Below are positions 1 through 8,462 of a stretch of DNA of 39,438 nt, one piece after another. The stretch lies in the NCBI RefSeq assembly GCF_910579365.1, contig NZ_CAJTUX010000022.1, positions 1-39,438 on the forward strand. Direction: 5' to 3'. This DNA is from an uncultured Oscillibacter sp. (GTDB taxonomy: Bacteria > Bacillota > Clostridia > Oscillospirales > Oscillospiraceae). Made by a program: the position numbers and the translations under genes. The notes beneath the pieces were generated by a model. The model saw only the letters and a program-made list of their open reading frames with translations. It made no database searches and was not told the DNA's origin. Each line of letters begins with the position of its first letter. Within the stretch, counting starts at the first letter, position 1.

Positions 1-24
1 TATGTCCCGCTGGCGGAACGTTGA
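1..24 (+). CDS. C-terminal end of a probable citrate synthase (partial)
   Basis: Only the last seven codons and the TGA stop are inside the window. They read YVPLAER, which resembles the usual C-terminus of Bacillota citrate synthases (YVPIxER-type tail). The next two genes are an aconitase-family hydratase and isocitrate dehydrogenase, exactly the genes expected after citrate synthase, with a 27-base gap containing an AGGAGGT ribosome site. The identity is inferred from a very short tail plus context; another protein with a similar ending cannot be excluded. Confidence 0.55.
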   Translation, partial: YVPLAER

Positions 25-51
25 ATCCTTGGATTACAGGAGGTATCCACT

Positions 52-2283
52 ATGATTGCTCTGCATGGCAGCGGCGTCTTCCTCGCGGAGGGCGCGCTCC
101 ACACCGCCGCCCCCATCTCCCCCGAGGAGGGACGGCAGAGAACCCTGGCCTGGCAGATTCTCCAGGCCCACAGCATCTCCGGCGACCCGGAAACCTTGCG
201 AATCCGCTTTGACGCCCTGACCAGCCACGACATCACCTATGTGGGCATCATCCAGCAGGCCCGGGCCTCCGGCATGCGGGAATTCCCCGTGCCCTACGCC
301 TTGACCAACTGCCACAACTCCCTCTGCGCCGTGGGCGGCACCATCAACGAGGACGACCACGTCTTTGGCCTCTCCGCCGCCAGGAAATACGGCGGCATCT
401 ACGTCCCCGCCAACCAGAGCGTCATCCATTCCTATGCCCGGGAGCAGCTGGCGGGCTGCGGAAAGATGATCCTGGGCTCCGACTCCCACACCCGCTACGG
501 CGCCTTGGGCACCATGGCCGTGGGCGAGGGCGGACCGGAACTGGCCAAACAGCTTTTGAAAAATACCTGGGACATTCCCTATCCCAAGGTGACTCTGGTC
601 TATCTCACCGGCGCGCCCAAGCGGGGCGTGGGGCCCCACGACGTGGCCATCTCCCTGGTGAAGGCCACCTTCGAAAGCGGCTTTGTCAACAACTGCGTGC
701 TGGAGTTTGCCGGTCCCGGCGTGAAGGACCTGCCCATCGACTTCCGCAACGGCGTGGACGTCATGACCACCGAGACCACCTGCCTCACCTCCATCTGGGA
801 GACCGACGGCGAGACCCGGAGCTTTTACGACGCCCACCGGCGGGGAGAGGAGTACCGGGAGCTTCACCCCGGCCCCTTCGCCTGGTATGACCAGTATATC
901 GAGGTGGACCTCTCCCGGATCGAGCCCATGATCGCCCTGCCCTTCCACCCCTCCAACGCCTGGACCATCCGGGAATTCCTGGACAACGCCCACGACATCC
1001 TCGCCCAGGTGGAGGCCGACGCGGCGAAGCGCTTCCCCAAGGCGGACATCCATCTCACCAGCAAGCTGCACGACGGCGGTGTCTGGGCGGACCAGGGCGT
1101 TATTGCCGGCTGCGCCGGAGGTCTTTTTGACAACATCGCCGAGGCGGCGGACATCCTCCGGGGCGGCAGCTGCGGAGACGGATACTTCACCCTGGACGTG
1201 TACCCCACCAGCGTTCCCGTCAGCCTGGAACTGACGAAGATTGGCGCGGCGGCAGACCTGCTCCAAAGCGGAGCGGTCCTCAAGCCCAGCTTCTGCGGCC
1301 CCTGCTTCGGCGCGGGGGACGTGCCCGCCCACAATGGACTGAGCCTCCGGCACACCACAAGGAACTTCCCCAACCGGGAGGGCTCCAAGCCCGGCGAGGG
1401 CCAGTTTGCCGCCGTGTGCCTGATGGACGCCCGGTCCATCGCCGCCACGGCCCGAAACGGCGGAAGGATCACCCCGGCCACGGAGACGGAGTACACGACC
1501 GTCCGCCGTCCCTATCATTTCGACGCCGGCGTCTACGCCAAACGGGTCTACAACGGCTTCGGAACCCCCCAGCCGGACACGGAGCTGATCCTGGGGCCCA
1601 ACATCACCGACTGGCCCAAGATGCAGCCCCTGGCGGAGAATCTGCTGGTGGAGCTGGCGGCGGTGCTGCGGGACAGCGTCACCACCACCGACGAGCTGAT
1701 TCCCTCTGGGGAAACCTCCTCTTACCGCTCCAACCCCCTGCGGCTGGCGGAGTTTACCCTCTCCCGCCGGGAGCCGGCCTATGTGGGCCGGGCCAAGGCC
1801 GCGGCGGAGCTGGAGAAAAAGCGCCTGGCGGGGGAGGTCCCGGAGAAGCTGAGGGCCCTGCTGGACCGCTGCGGCGCCGGGGCGGAGGAGACCCAGTTCG
1901 GCTCCTGCGTCTTTGCCAACAAGCCCGGCGACGGCTCCGCCCGGGAGCAGGCCGCCAGCTGCCAGAAGGTGCTGGGTGGCTTTGCCAACATCTGCTACAG
2001 CTTCGCCACCAAGCGCTACCGCTCCAACTGCATCAACTGGGGCATCCTGCCCTTCACCCTGGACGAGGGGACGGACTTCCCCTGCGAGGCGGGGGACTGC
2101 GTCTTCGTCCCCGGCATCCGAACGGCCATCCGGGAGGGGCGGGAGGACATCCCCGCCAAGGTGCTGAAGTCCGGCGGCGGCGAGGCGGACATCCTGCTCC
2201 ACGTCCGGGGTCTGACGGCGGAGGAGCGGGAGATCATCCTGGACGGCTGCCTTATGAATTACTACGCCCGGCGGGCAGAATGA
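52..2283 (+). CDS. Aconitase-superfamily hydratase (YbhJ-like), probable aconitase
   Basis: This 743-residue protein belongs to the aconitase superfamily and resembles the E. coli YbhJ type of about 750 residues more than AcnA or AcnB. The DSHT motif (within GSDSHTRYGALG) is present. Cys354, Cys415 and Cys418 (the last two in SFCGPCFG) are placed to ligate a [4Fe-4S] cluster. The C-terminal third should be the swivel domain. The ATG is preceded by AGGAGGT. It sits between a probable citrate synthase tail and icd, 15 bases upstream of icd, so citrate to isocitrate isomerisation is the likely job in supplying 2-oxoglutarate. YbhJ-type proteins have no firmly established substrate, so the aconitase role is inferred from operon context. 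Confidence 0.85.
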   Translation: MIALHGSGVFLAEGALHTAAPISPEEGRQRTLAWQILQAHSISGDPETLRIRFDALTSHDITYVGIIQQARASGMREFPVPYALTNCHNSLCAVGGTINEDDHVFGLSAARKYGGIYVPANQSVIHSYAREQLAGCGKMILGSDSHTRYGALGTMAVGEGGPELAKQLLKNTWDIPYPKVTLVYLTGAPKRGVGPHDVAISLVKATFESGFVNNCVLEFAGPGVKDLPIDFRNGVDVMTTETTCLTSIWETDGETRSFYDAHRRGEEYRELHPGPFAWYDQYIEVDLSRIEPMIALPFHPSNAWTIREFLDNAHDILAQVEADAAKRFPKADIHLTSKLHDGGVWADQGVIAGCAGGLFDNIAEAADILRGGSCGDGYFTLDVYPTSVPVSLELTKIGAAADLLQSGAVLKPSFCGPCFGAGDVPAHNGLSLRHTTRNFPNREGSKPGEGQFAAVCLMDARSIAATARNGGRITPATETEYTTVRRPYHFDAGVYAKRVYNGFGTPQPDTELILGPNITDWPKMQPLAENLLVELAAVLRDSVTTTDELIPSGETSSYRSNPLRLAEFTLSRREPAYVGRAKAAAELEKKRLAGEVPEKLRALLDRCGAGAEETQFGSCVFANKPGDGSAREQAASCQKVLGGFANICYSFATKRYRSNCINWGILPFTLDEGTDFPCEAGDCVFVPGIRTAIREGREDIPAKVLKSGGGEADILLHVRGLTAEEREIILDGCLMNYYARRAE

Positions 2284-2298
2284 GGGAGGAGACCCGGC

Positions 2299-3504
2299 AT
2301 GAAAACCATCAACATGACCACCCCCCTGGTGGAGATGGACGGGGACGAGATGACCCGCGTCCTCTGGGGGCTGATTAAAGAGAAGCTGATCCTGCCCTAT
2401 GTGGACCTGAAAACGGAGTACTACGACCTGGGCCTCCTGAACCGCAATGCCACGAAGGACCAGATCACCGTGGACGCCGCCAACGCCACCAAGCGCCTGG
2501 GCGTGGCGGTGAAGTGCGCTACCATCACCCCCAACCGCCAGCGGATGGAGGAGTACCCGGAGCTGACGGAGATGTGGAAGTCCCCCAACGGCACCATCCG
2601 GGCTATCCTGGACGGCACCGCCTTCCGCGCTCCCATCGTTCTGCCGTGTATCAAGCCTGTGGTGAAAAACTGGGAGGCGCCCATCACCATTGCCCGCCAC
2701 GCCTACGGCGACATGTACAAGGCCGTGGACATGGCCACCGGCGAACCGGGCGCCGCCACCCTCACCTTCCGCGGCGAAAGCGGAGCGGAGAAGACCCTGA
2801 CCGTCCAGACGGTGGACGGTCCCGCCGTCTGGCAGGGGCAGCACAACAAGGATTCCAGCATCCGGGCCTTTGCCCGCTCCTGCTTCCAGTACGCCCTGAG
2901 TCAGAAACAGGACCTGTGGTTCTCCACCAAGGACACCATCGCCAAGGTTTACGACGGGGCGTTCAAGCAGATTTTTGAGGAGGAGTACGAGGCCGGCTAC
3001 AAGGCCGAATTCGAGAAGCAGGGCCTCACCTATTTCTACACCCTCATTGACGACGCGGTGGCCCGAGTCATCCGCTCCAAGGGCGGCTTCATCTGGGCGC
3101 TGAAAAATTACGACGGGGACGTGATGAGCGACATGATCGCCGCCGCCTTCGGCTCCCTGGCCATGATGACCTCCGTGCTGGTCTCCCCTGACGGGACTAT
3201 GGAGTTCGAGGCCTCCCACGGCACCGTCACCCGGCACTACTACCGCTATCTCAAGGGGGAGAAGACCTCCACCAATCCCATGGCCACCATCTTCGCCTGG
3301 ACCGGCGCGCTGAAACGCCGGGGCGAGCTGGACGGTCTCGCGGACCTGGTCCGCTTCGGCCAGCGGCTGGAGGCCGCCTCGCTGGAGACGCTGGAGAGCG
3401 GCGTCATGACAAAGGACCTCCTGCCCCTGGTGGAGCCGGGCTTCCAGGCCCGGGGCGTGGACAGCGAGGAATTCCTGGACGCCATCGCCGCGCGGCTTTC
3501 CTGA
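2299..3504 (+). CDS. icd: NADP-dependent isocitrate dehydrogenase (type II, eukaryote-like)
   Basis: A 401-residue homodimeric-type isocitrate dehydrogenase that oxidatively decarboxylates isocitrate to 2-oxoglutarate with NADP. It resembles the IDH1/IDH2 subfamily rather than E. coli Icd: it opens TTPLVEMDGDEMTR, carries the substrate motif SPNGTIR, metal-binding aspartates in YDGDVMSDM, and the NADP-site segment EASHGTVTRHY. The length fits the family (about 400-415). It begins 15 bases after the hydratase stop with a GGAGGAGA ribosome site, so the two are surely co-transcribed. With no other TCA enzymes visible, the operon most plausibly serves glutamate synthesis and NADPH supply in an anaerobe. 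Confidence 0.96.
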   Translation: MKTINMTTPLVEMDGDEMTRVLWGLIKEKLILPYVDLKTEYYDLGLLNRNATKDQITVDAANATKRLGVAVKCATITPNRQRMEEYPELTEMWKSPNGTIRAILDGTAFRAPIVLPCIKPVVKNWEAPITIARHAYGDMYKAVDMATGEPGAATLTFRGESGAEKTLTVQTVDGPAVWQGQHNKDSSIRAFARSCFQYALSQKQDLWFSTKDTIAKVYDGAFKQIFEEEYEAGYKAEFEKQGLTYFYTLIDDAVARVIRSKGGFIWALKNYDGDVMSDMIAAAFGSLAMMTSVLVSPDGTMEFEASHGTVTRHYYRYLKGEKTSTNPMATIFAWTGALKRRGELDGLADLVRFGQRLEAASLETLESGVMTKDLLPLVEPGFQARGVDSEEFLDAIAARLS

Positions 3505-3515
3505 GCGGCGCACAA

Positions 3516-3555
3516 GTCCCGGGCGCGGCTCTGCGGCGGCGTCCGGGACCTTTTC
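3516..3555 (+). terminator. Probable terminator after icd
   Basis: GTCCCGG at 3516-3522 pairs with CCGGGAC at 3543-3549, enclosing a GC-rich region that can extend the stem, and is followed by CTTTTC. The T run is short, so it may only attenuate transcription between icd and the two-component genes. Confidence 0.55.
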
Positions 3556-3571
3556 AAGGAGGGAAGGAGTT

Positions 3572-4255
3572 ATGTACCGAATTTTTATGGCGGAGGACGA
3601 CGGCATCATCGCCGGGGCCGTCCAGCGGCACCTGGAGAGCTGGGGCTATCAGGTGGCCTGCGCCCAGAGGTTTGACGCCGTGCTGTCGGAGTTTGTGGAG
3701 TTCGATCCCCAGCTGGTGCTGCTGGACATCTCCCTGCCCTTTTTCAACGGCTACCATTGGTGCCAGGAGATTCGCCGGATCTCTCAGGTGCCCATTTTGT
3801 TCCTGACCTCCGCGTCCGACAATGTGAACGCCGTCATGGCCATGCAGATGGGCGGGGACGATCTTCTGGGCAAGCCCTTTGACCTTCAGGTCCTCTCCGC
3901 CAAGGTCCAGGCCATGCTCCGCCGGGCCTACGACTTCACCGCGGCCCCAGCCCTTCTCTCCTGCGGCGGGGCGGTGCTGAATCTGGGAAACGGAACGCTG
4001 ACCATTCACGGCCAGCGGGTGGAGCTGACGAAGAACGAGGGCAAGCTCCTCCAGCTGCTGCTGGAGAAAAAGGGGCAGACCGTCACCCGGGACGCCATGA
4101 TGACCGCCCTGTGGGAATCGGACAGCTTTGTGGATGAAAACACGCTGTCCGTCAACGTGAACCGCCTCCGCCGGAAGCTGGAGGCGGCGGGCCTGCCGGA
4201 CTTCATCCACACCCGGAAGGGCGTGGGCTATCTGGTGGAGGACCGAATGGTATGA
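3572..4255 (+). CDS. OmpR-family response regulator (BceR/VirR-like)
   Basis: A 227-residue regulator with an N-terminal receiver (about 1-120) and C-terminal winged-helix DNA-binding domain (about 128-224). The acidic pair EDD (residues 8-10), phospho-acceptor Asp52 in LVLLDISLP and the Lys in GKPFD are all present. The output domain ends with the typical TRKGVGYLV hairpin. The ATG follows two purine-rich stretches, GGAGGGAAGGAG. Its stop overlaps the start of the sensor kinase by four bases (ATGA). The closest style is the BceR/VirR group that answers cell-envelope peptides, but no BceAB-type transporter is next to it, so the stimulus is unknown. Confidence 0.93.
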   Translation: MYRIFMAEDDGIIAGAVQRHLESWGYQVACAQRFDAVLSEFVEFDPQLVLLDISLPFFNGYHWCQEIRRISQVPILFLTSASDNVNAVMAMQMGGDDLLGKPFDLQVLSAKVQAMLRRAYDFTAAPALLSCGGAVLNLGNGTLTIHGQRVELTKNEGKLLQLLLEKKGQTVTRDAMMTALWESDSFVDENTLSVNVNRLRRKLEAAGLPDFIHTRKGVGYLVEDRMV

Positions 4256-5232
4256 GGACTCTGGGAGCGTATTTCGCGCGGCACTGGAAGCTGCTGCTGC
4301 TTTTGAGCGGGTGCACGGGCATCTGCGCCGCCGTCTTCTCTCTCTACGGGCTGCCGCTGGAATCGGTGGGGTACGCCTTTGTGCTCTGCCTCGCCTTGGG
4401 ACTGGCGCTGTTCGCCGCCGGGTACTGGCAATTCCGCCGCCGCCACCGGGAGCTGGAGCGTCTGCTGGTCCAGGTGAGGGAAACGGTTCTGCCCCTCCCC
4501 CCGCCGAAAGGACTGCTGGAGGAGGATTACCAGGCCCTGGTGCAGGCCCTGGCCTCGGACCGGGCCGCCCTGGCGCTGGAGAACCGGAACCGCCTCCAGG
4601 ATATGACGGATTACTACACTCTCTGGGCCCACCAGGTCAAAACCCCCATCGCCGCCATGCGCCTCCTTCTTCAGGAGGAACCCCATCCGGAGCTGGAGGG
4701 GGAGCTTTTAAAGGTGGAGCAGTACGTGGAGATGGTGCTGGGGTATCTCCGCCTGGGCAGCAGCGCCACGGACTACGTGCTGCGAAGCTGTTCGCTGGAC
4801 AGCCTGCTCCGCCACTCCATCCGGAAGTACGCGCGGCTGTTTATCCTGAAAAAAATCTCCCTGGTCTTTCAGGAGACGGGGCGGACGGTGCTGACGGACG
4901 AAAAGTGGCTGTGCTTCGTCATCGAGCAGCTTCTCTCCAACGCCCTGAAATACACGCCTGAGGGGGGCCGCATCCGCGTCTACGGCGACGGGGAAACCCT
5001 GGTCATTGCCGACAGCGGCATTGGCATCCAGCCGGAGGACCTGCCCAGGGTCTTCGAACAGGGCTTCACCGGCTTCAACGGCCGGGAGGACAAGAAGTCC
5101 ACCGGCATCGGCCTCTATCTCTGCCGCCAGGTGACGGACCGGCTGAACCACGGCATCTCCATCTCCTCCCGGCCCGGCCAGGGGACGCTGGTCCGTCTGG
5201 ACCTCAGCCGGCAGCGGCTGGAAACGGAGTGA
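4252..5232 (+). CDS. Intramembrane-sensing histidine kinase (BceS-like)
   Basis: A 326-residue kinase with two membrane segments near the N-terminus (about 12-32 and 38-60) and almost no extracellular loop, the hallmark of intramembrane-sensing kinases. The phospho-acceptor is His127 in WAHQVKTPIAAM, the form of the H-box typical of the BceS group. The ATPase domain is intact: N-box SNALKYTP, G1 DSGIGI, G2 STGIGLYLC. It is translationally coupled to the response regulator and must phosphorylate it. BceS-type kinases normally need an ABC transporter as the true sensor; none is encoded in the window. Confidence 0.93.
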   Translation: MRTLGAYFARHWKLLLLLSGCTGICAAVFSLYGLPLESVGYAFVLCLALGLALFAAGYWQFRRRHRELERLLVQVRETVLPLPPPKGLLEEDYQALVQALASDRAALALENRNRLQDMTDYYTLWAHQVKTPIAAMRLLLQEEPHPELEGELLKVEQYVEMVLGYLRLGSSATDYVLRSCSLDSLLRHSIRKYARLFILKKISLVFQETGRTVLTDEKWLCFVIEQLLSNALKYTPEGGRIRVYGDGETLVIADSGIGIQPEDLPRVFEQGFTGFNGREDKKSTGIGLYLCRQVTDRLNHGISISSRPGQGTLVRLDLSRQRLETE

Positions 5233-5237
5233 GGGCC

Positions 5238-6152
5238 ATGGCGGAAATCACGAGGATCATCCCGCCGGAGGAGGACGGGGCCACCGTCCGGCACATCCTC
5301 CGCTCCCGGCTCCACTTTTCCTCCCACGCCGTCTCCCGTCTGGCCCACGGCGGGGAGGGCTGCCTCCTGGTCAACGGCGTCCCGGTGCACACGCCCCACA
5401 TTCTCCGGACCGGGGACGTGCTGACCGTGGAGAGCGGCGATCTCCGGCCTCCGAAAACCCCCGTTGTCCCAGGGCCCTGGCCCCTGCCGGTGGTCTGGGA
5501 GGACGCGCACCTGCTGGTTGTGGACAAGCCCGCCGGCATGACGGCCCACGCCTCCAACTTCCTGCCGGGCACGCCCACGGTGGCGGGGGCCCTGGCCTGG
5601 TCCCGGGGGACGGATTTCGTCTTCCACCCGGCAAGCCGCCTGGACAAGGGCACCACCGGACTGATGGTCATCGCCAAGAGCGGCTATGTCCACGATCTCC
5701 TCCGCCGCCGGCTGCACAGCCAGGACTTCTGCCGGGAGTACCGGGCTGTCTGCCTGGGCTGCCCCTCGCCGGAGCGGGGCACGGTTCGCGGGCCCATTGG
5801 GCGGGACGAAACCTCCGTGGTGGCCCGGCGCGTCCGGTCCGACGGCGCGCCCGCCGTCTCCCATTACGAGGTGCTGGCCCGGGGAGACGGCCTCAGCCTT
5901 CTGGCCCTCCGGCCGGAGACGGGGCGCACCCACCAGCTCCGGGTCCATATGGCCCACCTGGGCTGCCCCCTGGCGGGGGACTGGCTCTACGGCACGGAGA
6001 ACCCATCCCTCATCCCCCGGCCCGCCCTCCACTCTCAGGCCCTGACGCTGACCCACCCCGTTACCGGGGAATCCCTCCGTCTGACCGCCCCTCTGCCCGA
6101 GGACATGCGCCGGCTGCTTCGGAAGCATTTCCCCCAAGGGACGGCGGAGTGA
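5238..6152 (+). CDS. RluA-family RNA pseudouridine synthase
   Basis: A 304-residue pseudouridine synthase of the RluA/RluD family, which isomerises uridines in rRNA or tRNA. The catalytic Asp136 lies in ASRLDKGTTGLMV, close to the family's HRLDxxTSG motif. An S4-like RNA-binding region is at about 10-75, and the late motif RPETGRTHQLRVHM is conserved. I prefer the ATG at 5238, eight bases after GGAG, over the GTG at 5229 that overlaps the kinase stop. It is packed directly behind the kinase, probably only as a transcriptional passenger. The exact target uridine cannot be told from sequence. Confidence 0.92.
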   Translation: MAEITRIIPPEEDGATVRHILRSRLHFSSHAVSRLAHGGEGCLLVNGVPVHTPHILRTGDVLTVESGDLRPPKTPVVPGPWPLPVVWEDAHLLVVDKPAGMTAHASNFLPGTPTVAGALAWSRGTDFVFHPASRLDKGTTGLMVIAKSGYVHDLLRRRLHSQDFCREYRAVCLGCPSPERGTVRGPIGRDETSVVARRVRSDGAPAVSHYEVLARGDGLSLLALRPETGRTHQLRVHMAHLGCPLAGDWLYGTENPSLIPRPALHSQALTLTHPVTGESLRLTAPLPEDMRRLLRKHFPQGTAE

Positions 6153-6156
6153 AAAA

Positions 6157-6192
6157 GCGGAACCCGCCTTCAAGCGGGTTCCGCTTCTTTTT
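6157..6192. terminator. Bidirectional terminator between pseudouridine synthase and minus-strand genes
   Basis: A perfect 11-base-pair stem, GCGGAACCCGC (6157-6167) with GCGGGTTCCGC (6174-6184), is followed on the plus strand by TTCTTTTTTTT and preceded by AAAAA, which becomes a T run on the minus strand. It can therefore end both converging transcripts. Confidence 0.92.
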
Positions 6193-6223
6193 TTGCAGGC
6201 CGCCTGCTTGAACCGCCAGCCCC

Positions 6224-6490
6224 TCACTCCTCCTCGTCCGGTTCGGACTCCTGGGGCTCTTCCGGCATGGGAGACTTGTACATTCTCCAGGCCAGAAAGC
6301 CCAGAAGCACCGCCCCTCCCCCCAGGATCACCAGTCCCAGAAGGAACTGAAACCGGGTGGGGCCATAGGGATCATGGGTCAGATAGGGCTTGGCGATCTG
6401 ATAGAACAGGTACGCCAGGTACAGCGCCGCCAGGGCATAGACATTGGCGCGGACCCGGGGATTGGCGGGCCTCTTGGGCGTCTTGGACAT
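6224..6490 (-). CDS. Small two-pass membrane protein, function unknown
   Basis: An 88-residue protein with a basic N-terminus, two hydrophobic segments (about residues 17-35 and 48-68) and a very acidic tail ending PDEEE. The ATG is preceded by GGAGG at a good distance. It begins 34 bases after the MATE gene stop and is probably the last gene of that transcript. I do not recognise a family; it looks like a small inner-membrane protein found in clostridial genomes. Confidence 0.75.
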   Translation of the reverse strand: MSKTPKRPANPRVRANVYALAALYLAYLFYQIAKPYLTHDPYGPTRFQFLLGLVILGGGAVLLGFLAWRMYKSPMPEEPQESEPDEEE

Positions 6491-6524
6491 GGGGTTCCTC
6501 CATTCTGCCGGAAGTCCGGCGCTT

Positions 6525-7892
6525 TTATGCTTCCGCCCCGTCGGGCCGTGTGACGCTCCGCACCCACTTCCAGCTGTGAAGCCGGAGGGCCACGGGAATG
6601 ATCTTGTAAATCTGGTCCCACTTCAAAAGGAAGAACACCGCCGCCGGCGGGCTCTTCCACCAGAATGCCGCCATGGCGGAGAGGGGCACCACAATCCCCC
6701 ACATGCTGATCAGGTTCATCTTGGCGCTGAAGGCGGTGTCCCCCCCGCCCCGGATGATGCCCGTGTCGCAGGCCATCTGATAGGAAGTGCCCACAGTGGT
6801 CACGGCGAGGACCACCATGAATTGCAGGGCCAGTTCCTGGGCCCGCTCCGTCAGCCTGCCGCCGAAGACCGAGAGAATGGGGTTCCGGGCCAGGAAAATC
6901 AGCCCGCCGGAGGCAATGCCGATGACCACGAACAACACCTGCAAGGTCGCCGTCAGGGACCGGAGCGCGTCCCTCCGCCCCTCTCCGATGCTCCGCCCCA
7001 CCACAATGCCGGAGGCGGAGGCCGCGCCGTAGGCCACGACGGAGAGGACCTGATAGACCTGGACCGCAATGGCGTTGGCCGCCGTCACGTCGCCCCCCAG
7101 GTGGCCCAGAATGCCGGTCTGCACCATCTGGGCCACGCCCCAAAGCGCCTGATTCACCAGCACCGGGGCGGAGACGCGGTTGTAGTCCCGGAGATAGCTG
7201 CCGTCAATAAAAAGGAGCTTGCGCAAGGTGAGCCTCAGCCGCTTCTCCCGGTACTTTAAGTAGCAGACCACGATCAGCAGCTCCACACAGCGGGAAACCA
7301 GCGTCGCGATGGCCGCGCCCCGGACCCCCAGCTCCGGGCAGCCGAAATGCCCGTAGATCAGCAGGTAATTCAGGGTGACGTTGATGCACAGCGTGGAAAA
7401 GGAGATCGCGTAGCCGATCTTCACCACGCCGATGGAGCGGAGCGAGGCCACCAGAATGTTCGTGACGGTGAAGATGACATAGGAAAAGCAGATGATCTGG
7501 AAATACCGCGCTCCCTGGGCAATCACCGCCTCGTCGCTGCTCAAAAGGCCCAGCAGCTCCCGGGGGAACAGCAGCACCGCCGCGAACAGCAGCGCCGACA
7601 GCGCTCCGCCAAAGCGGAGGGCCACGCCGATGATGTGGGGAATGGGCTCCAGACTGTTTTTCCCCCAGTATTGGGAGCCCAGCACCACAACCCCCTCCCC
7701 GGCGCCGCCCACCAGCATCTGGAGCAGAAACTGAATCTGGTTGCAGAGGCTGACGCCGCTCATGGCCTCCTGGCTGTAGCGGCCCAGCATGACGGTGTCC
7801 ATCAGGTTCACGCCGAAGGTCAGCAGGTTTTGCAGGGCCAGGGACAGCGTCAGGGCGAAGAAGGCGCGGTAAAAGGCTTTCTCGCGTATCAT
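6525..7892 (-). CDS. MATE-family multidrug/Na+ antiporter
   Basis: A 455-residue integral membrane protein with about twelve hydrophobic segments in two halves, as in MATE exporters. Typical features are the early LMDTVMLGRYSQEAM segment, SVVAYGAASASGIVVGRSIGEG in the middle region, and GIIRGGGDTAF in the second half. MATE proteins exchange Na+ or H+ for cationic drugs or metabolites; the substrate here is unknown. The ATG is preceded by AAAGGAG, which lies in the T run of the terminator of the upstream gene, so the exporter may be expressed partly by read-through. The small membrane protein follows. Confidence 0.92.
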   Translation of the reverse strand: MIREKAFYRAFFALTLSLALQNLLTFGVNLMDTVMLGRYSQEAMSGVSLCNQIQFLLQMLVGGAGEGVVVLGSQYWGKNSLEPIPHIIGVALRFGGALSALLFAAVLLFPRELLGLLSSDEAVIAQGARYFQIICFSYVIFTVTNILVASLRSIGVVKIGYAISFSTLCINVTLNYLLIYGHFGCPELGVRGAAIATLVSRCVELLIVVCYLKYREKRLRLTLRKLLFIDGSYLRDYNRVSAPVLVNQALWGVAQMVQTGILGHLGGDVTAANAIAVQVYQVLSVVAYGAASASGIVVGRSIGEGRRDALRSLTATLQVLFVVIGIASGGLIFLARNPILSVFGGRLTERAQELALQFMVVLAVTTVGTSYQMACDTGIIRGGGDTAFSAKMNLISMWGIVVPLSAMAAFWWKSPPAAVFFLLKWDQIYKIIPVALRLHSWKWVRSVTRPDGAEA

Positions 7893-7906
7893 GGGAACAG
7901 CTCCTT

Positions 7907-7943
7907 TAAAAGGGGGCCGGGCACCCGAAGGGTGTCCGGCCCC
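7907..7943 (-). terminator. Terminator after the CD1247-like gene
   Basis: On the minus strand a 14-base-pair stem (7930-7943 with 7913-7926, one G-T wobble) closed by a short TTC-type loop is followed by CTTTT. The MATE ribosome site begins right after the T run. Confidence 0.82.
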
Positions 7944-7955
7944 GCCGCGTCTGGC

Positions 7956-8387
7956 TTACTCTTCGCCGTCTTCCTCTTCGTCCTCATCCAGGCTCGCCAG
8001 GTCAAACTCCAGCTTCTCGCCACAGTTGGGACAGACGACCTCGCCGTCCTCCAGGACGGACTCGTCGAAGTAAATCGCCTCCTCGCAGGTGGGGCAGGTG
8101 GTGGCATAGCAGTCCTCGTCCTCCCCCAGATCGTCCAGCTCATACTCGCCGCCGTCTTCCTCGTCCTCGCCGTAGAGCAGGTCCTCCACGTCCTCCAGAT
8201 CGTCGCTGACGGCGTCCAGCCCGTCGCCCAGCTCCTCCTGGGCGTCCTCGATATCCGCAAGCTCCAGGGCAATATCCTCCAGCACGTCAATGATGGCGGC
8301 CAGCAGCTTGCCCTCCTTCTTTCCGGTGTCCAGCTCCATGCCTTCCGCCAGGCCCTTCAGGTACGCGACCTTCTCCGTGATTTCCAT
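7956..8387 (-). CDS. CD1247 N-terminal-domain protein with C-terminal zinc ribbon
   Basis: A 143-residue, strongly acidic protein. The N-terminal half (MEITEKVAYLKGLAEGMELD onward) matches my memory of the clostridial CD1247 N-terminal domain, a predicted alpha-helical segment. The C-terminal part holds two Cys-x2-Cys pairs, CPTC and CPNC, in a zinc-ribbon arrangement, between runs of Asp and Glu. It starts 75 bases downstream of efp, with AGGAGG before the ATG. The function is unknown; the zinc ribbon suggests a protein or nucleic-acid contact. Conservation next to efp would be worth testing. Confidence 0.85.
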   Translation of the reverse strand: MEITEKVAYLKGLAEGMELDTGKKEGKLLAAIIDVLEDIALELADIEDAQEELGDGLDAVSDDLEDVEDLLYGEDEEDGGEYELDDLGEDEDCYATTCPTCEEAIYFDESVLEDGEVVCPNCGEKLEFDLASLDEDEEEDGEE

Positions 8388-8431
8388 TGTAAAACCTCCT
8401 CGTTCTGAAAATAGAGTTTTATGGGGAATCG

Positions 8432-8456
8432 AAAGGGGGGATGCACTCCCCCCTTT
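8432..8456 (-). terminator. Intercistronic hairpin after efp (attenuator)
   Basis: AAAGGGGGG (8432-8440) pairs with CCCCCCTTT (8448-8456) around a seven-base loop. No long T run follows on the minus strand, so partial termination or mRNA 3-prime protection between efp and the downstream gene is more likely than full termination. Confidence 0.5.
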
Positions 8457-8462
8457 GCTCTC

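Noticed and set aside
34..3609. Long minus-strand open frame of 1191 codons opposite the citrate genes
   Set aside because: It is the antisense shadow of two clearly recognised enzymes; high GC third positions keep the opposite frame open. No family motif or ribosome site.
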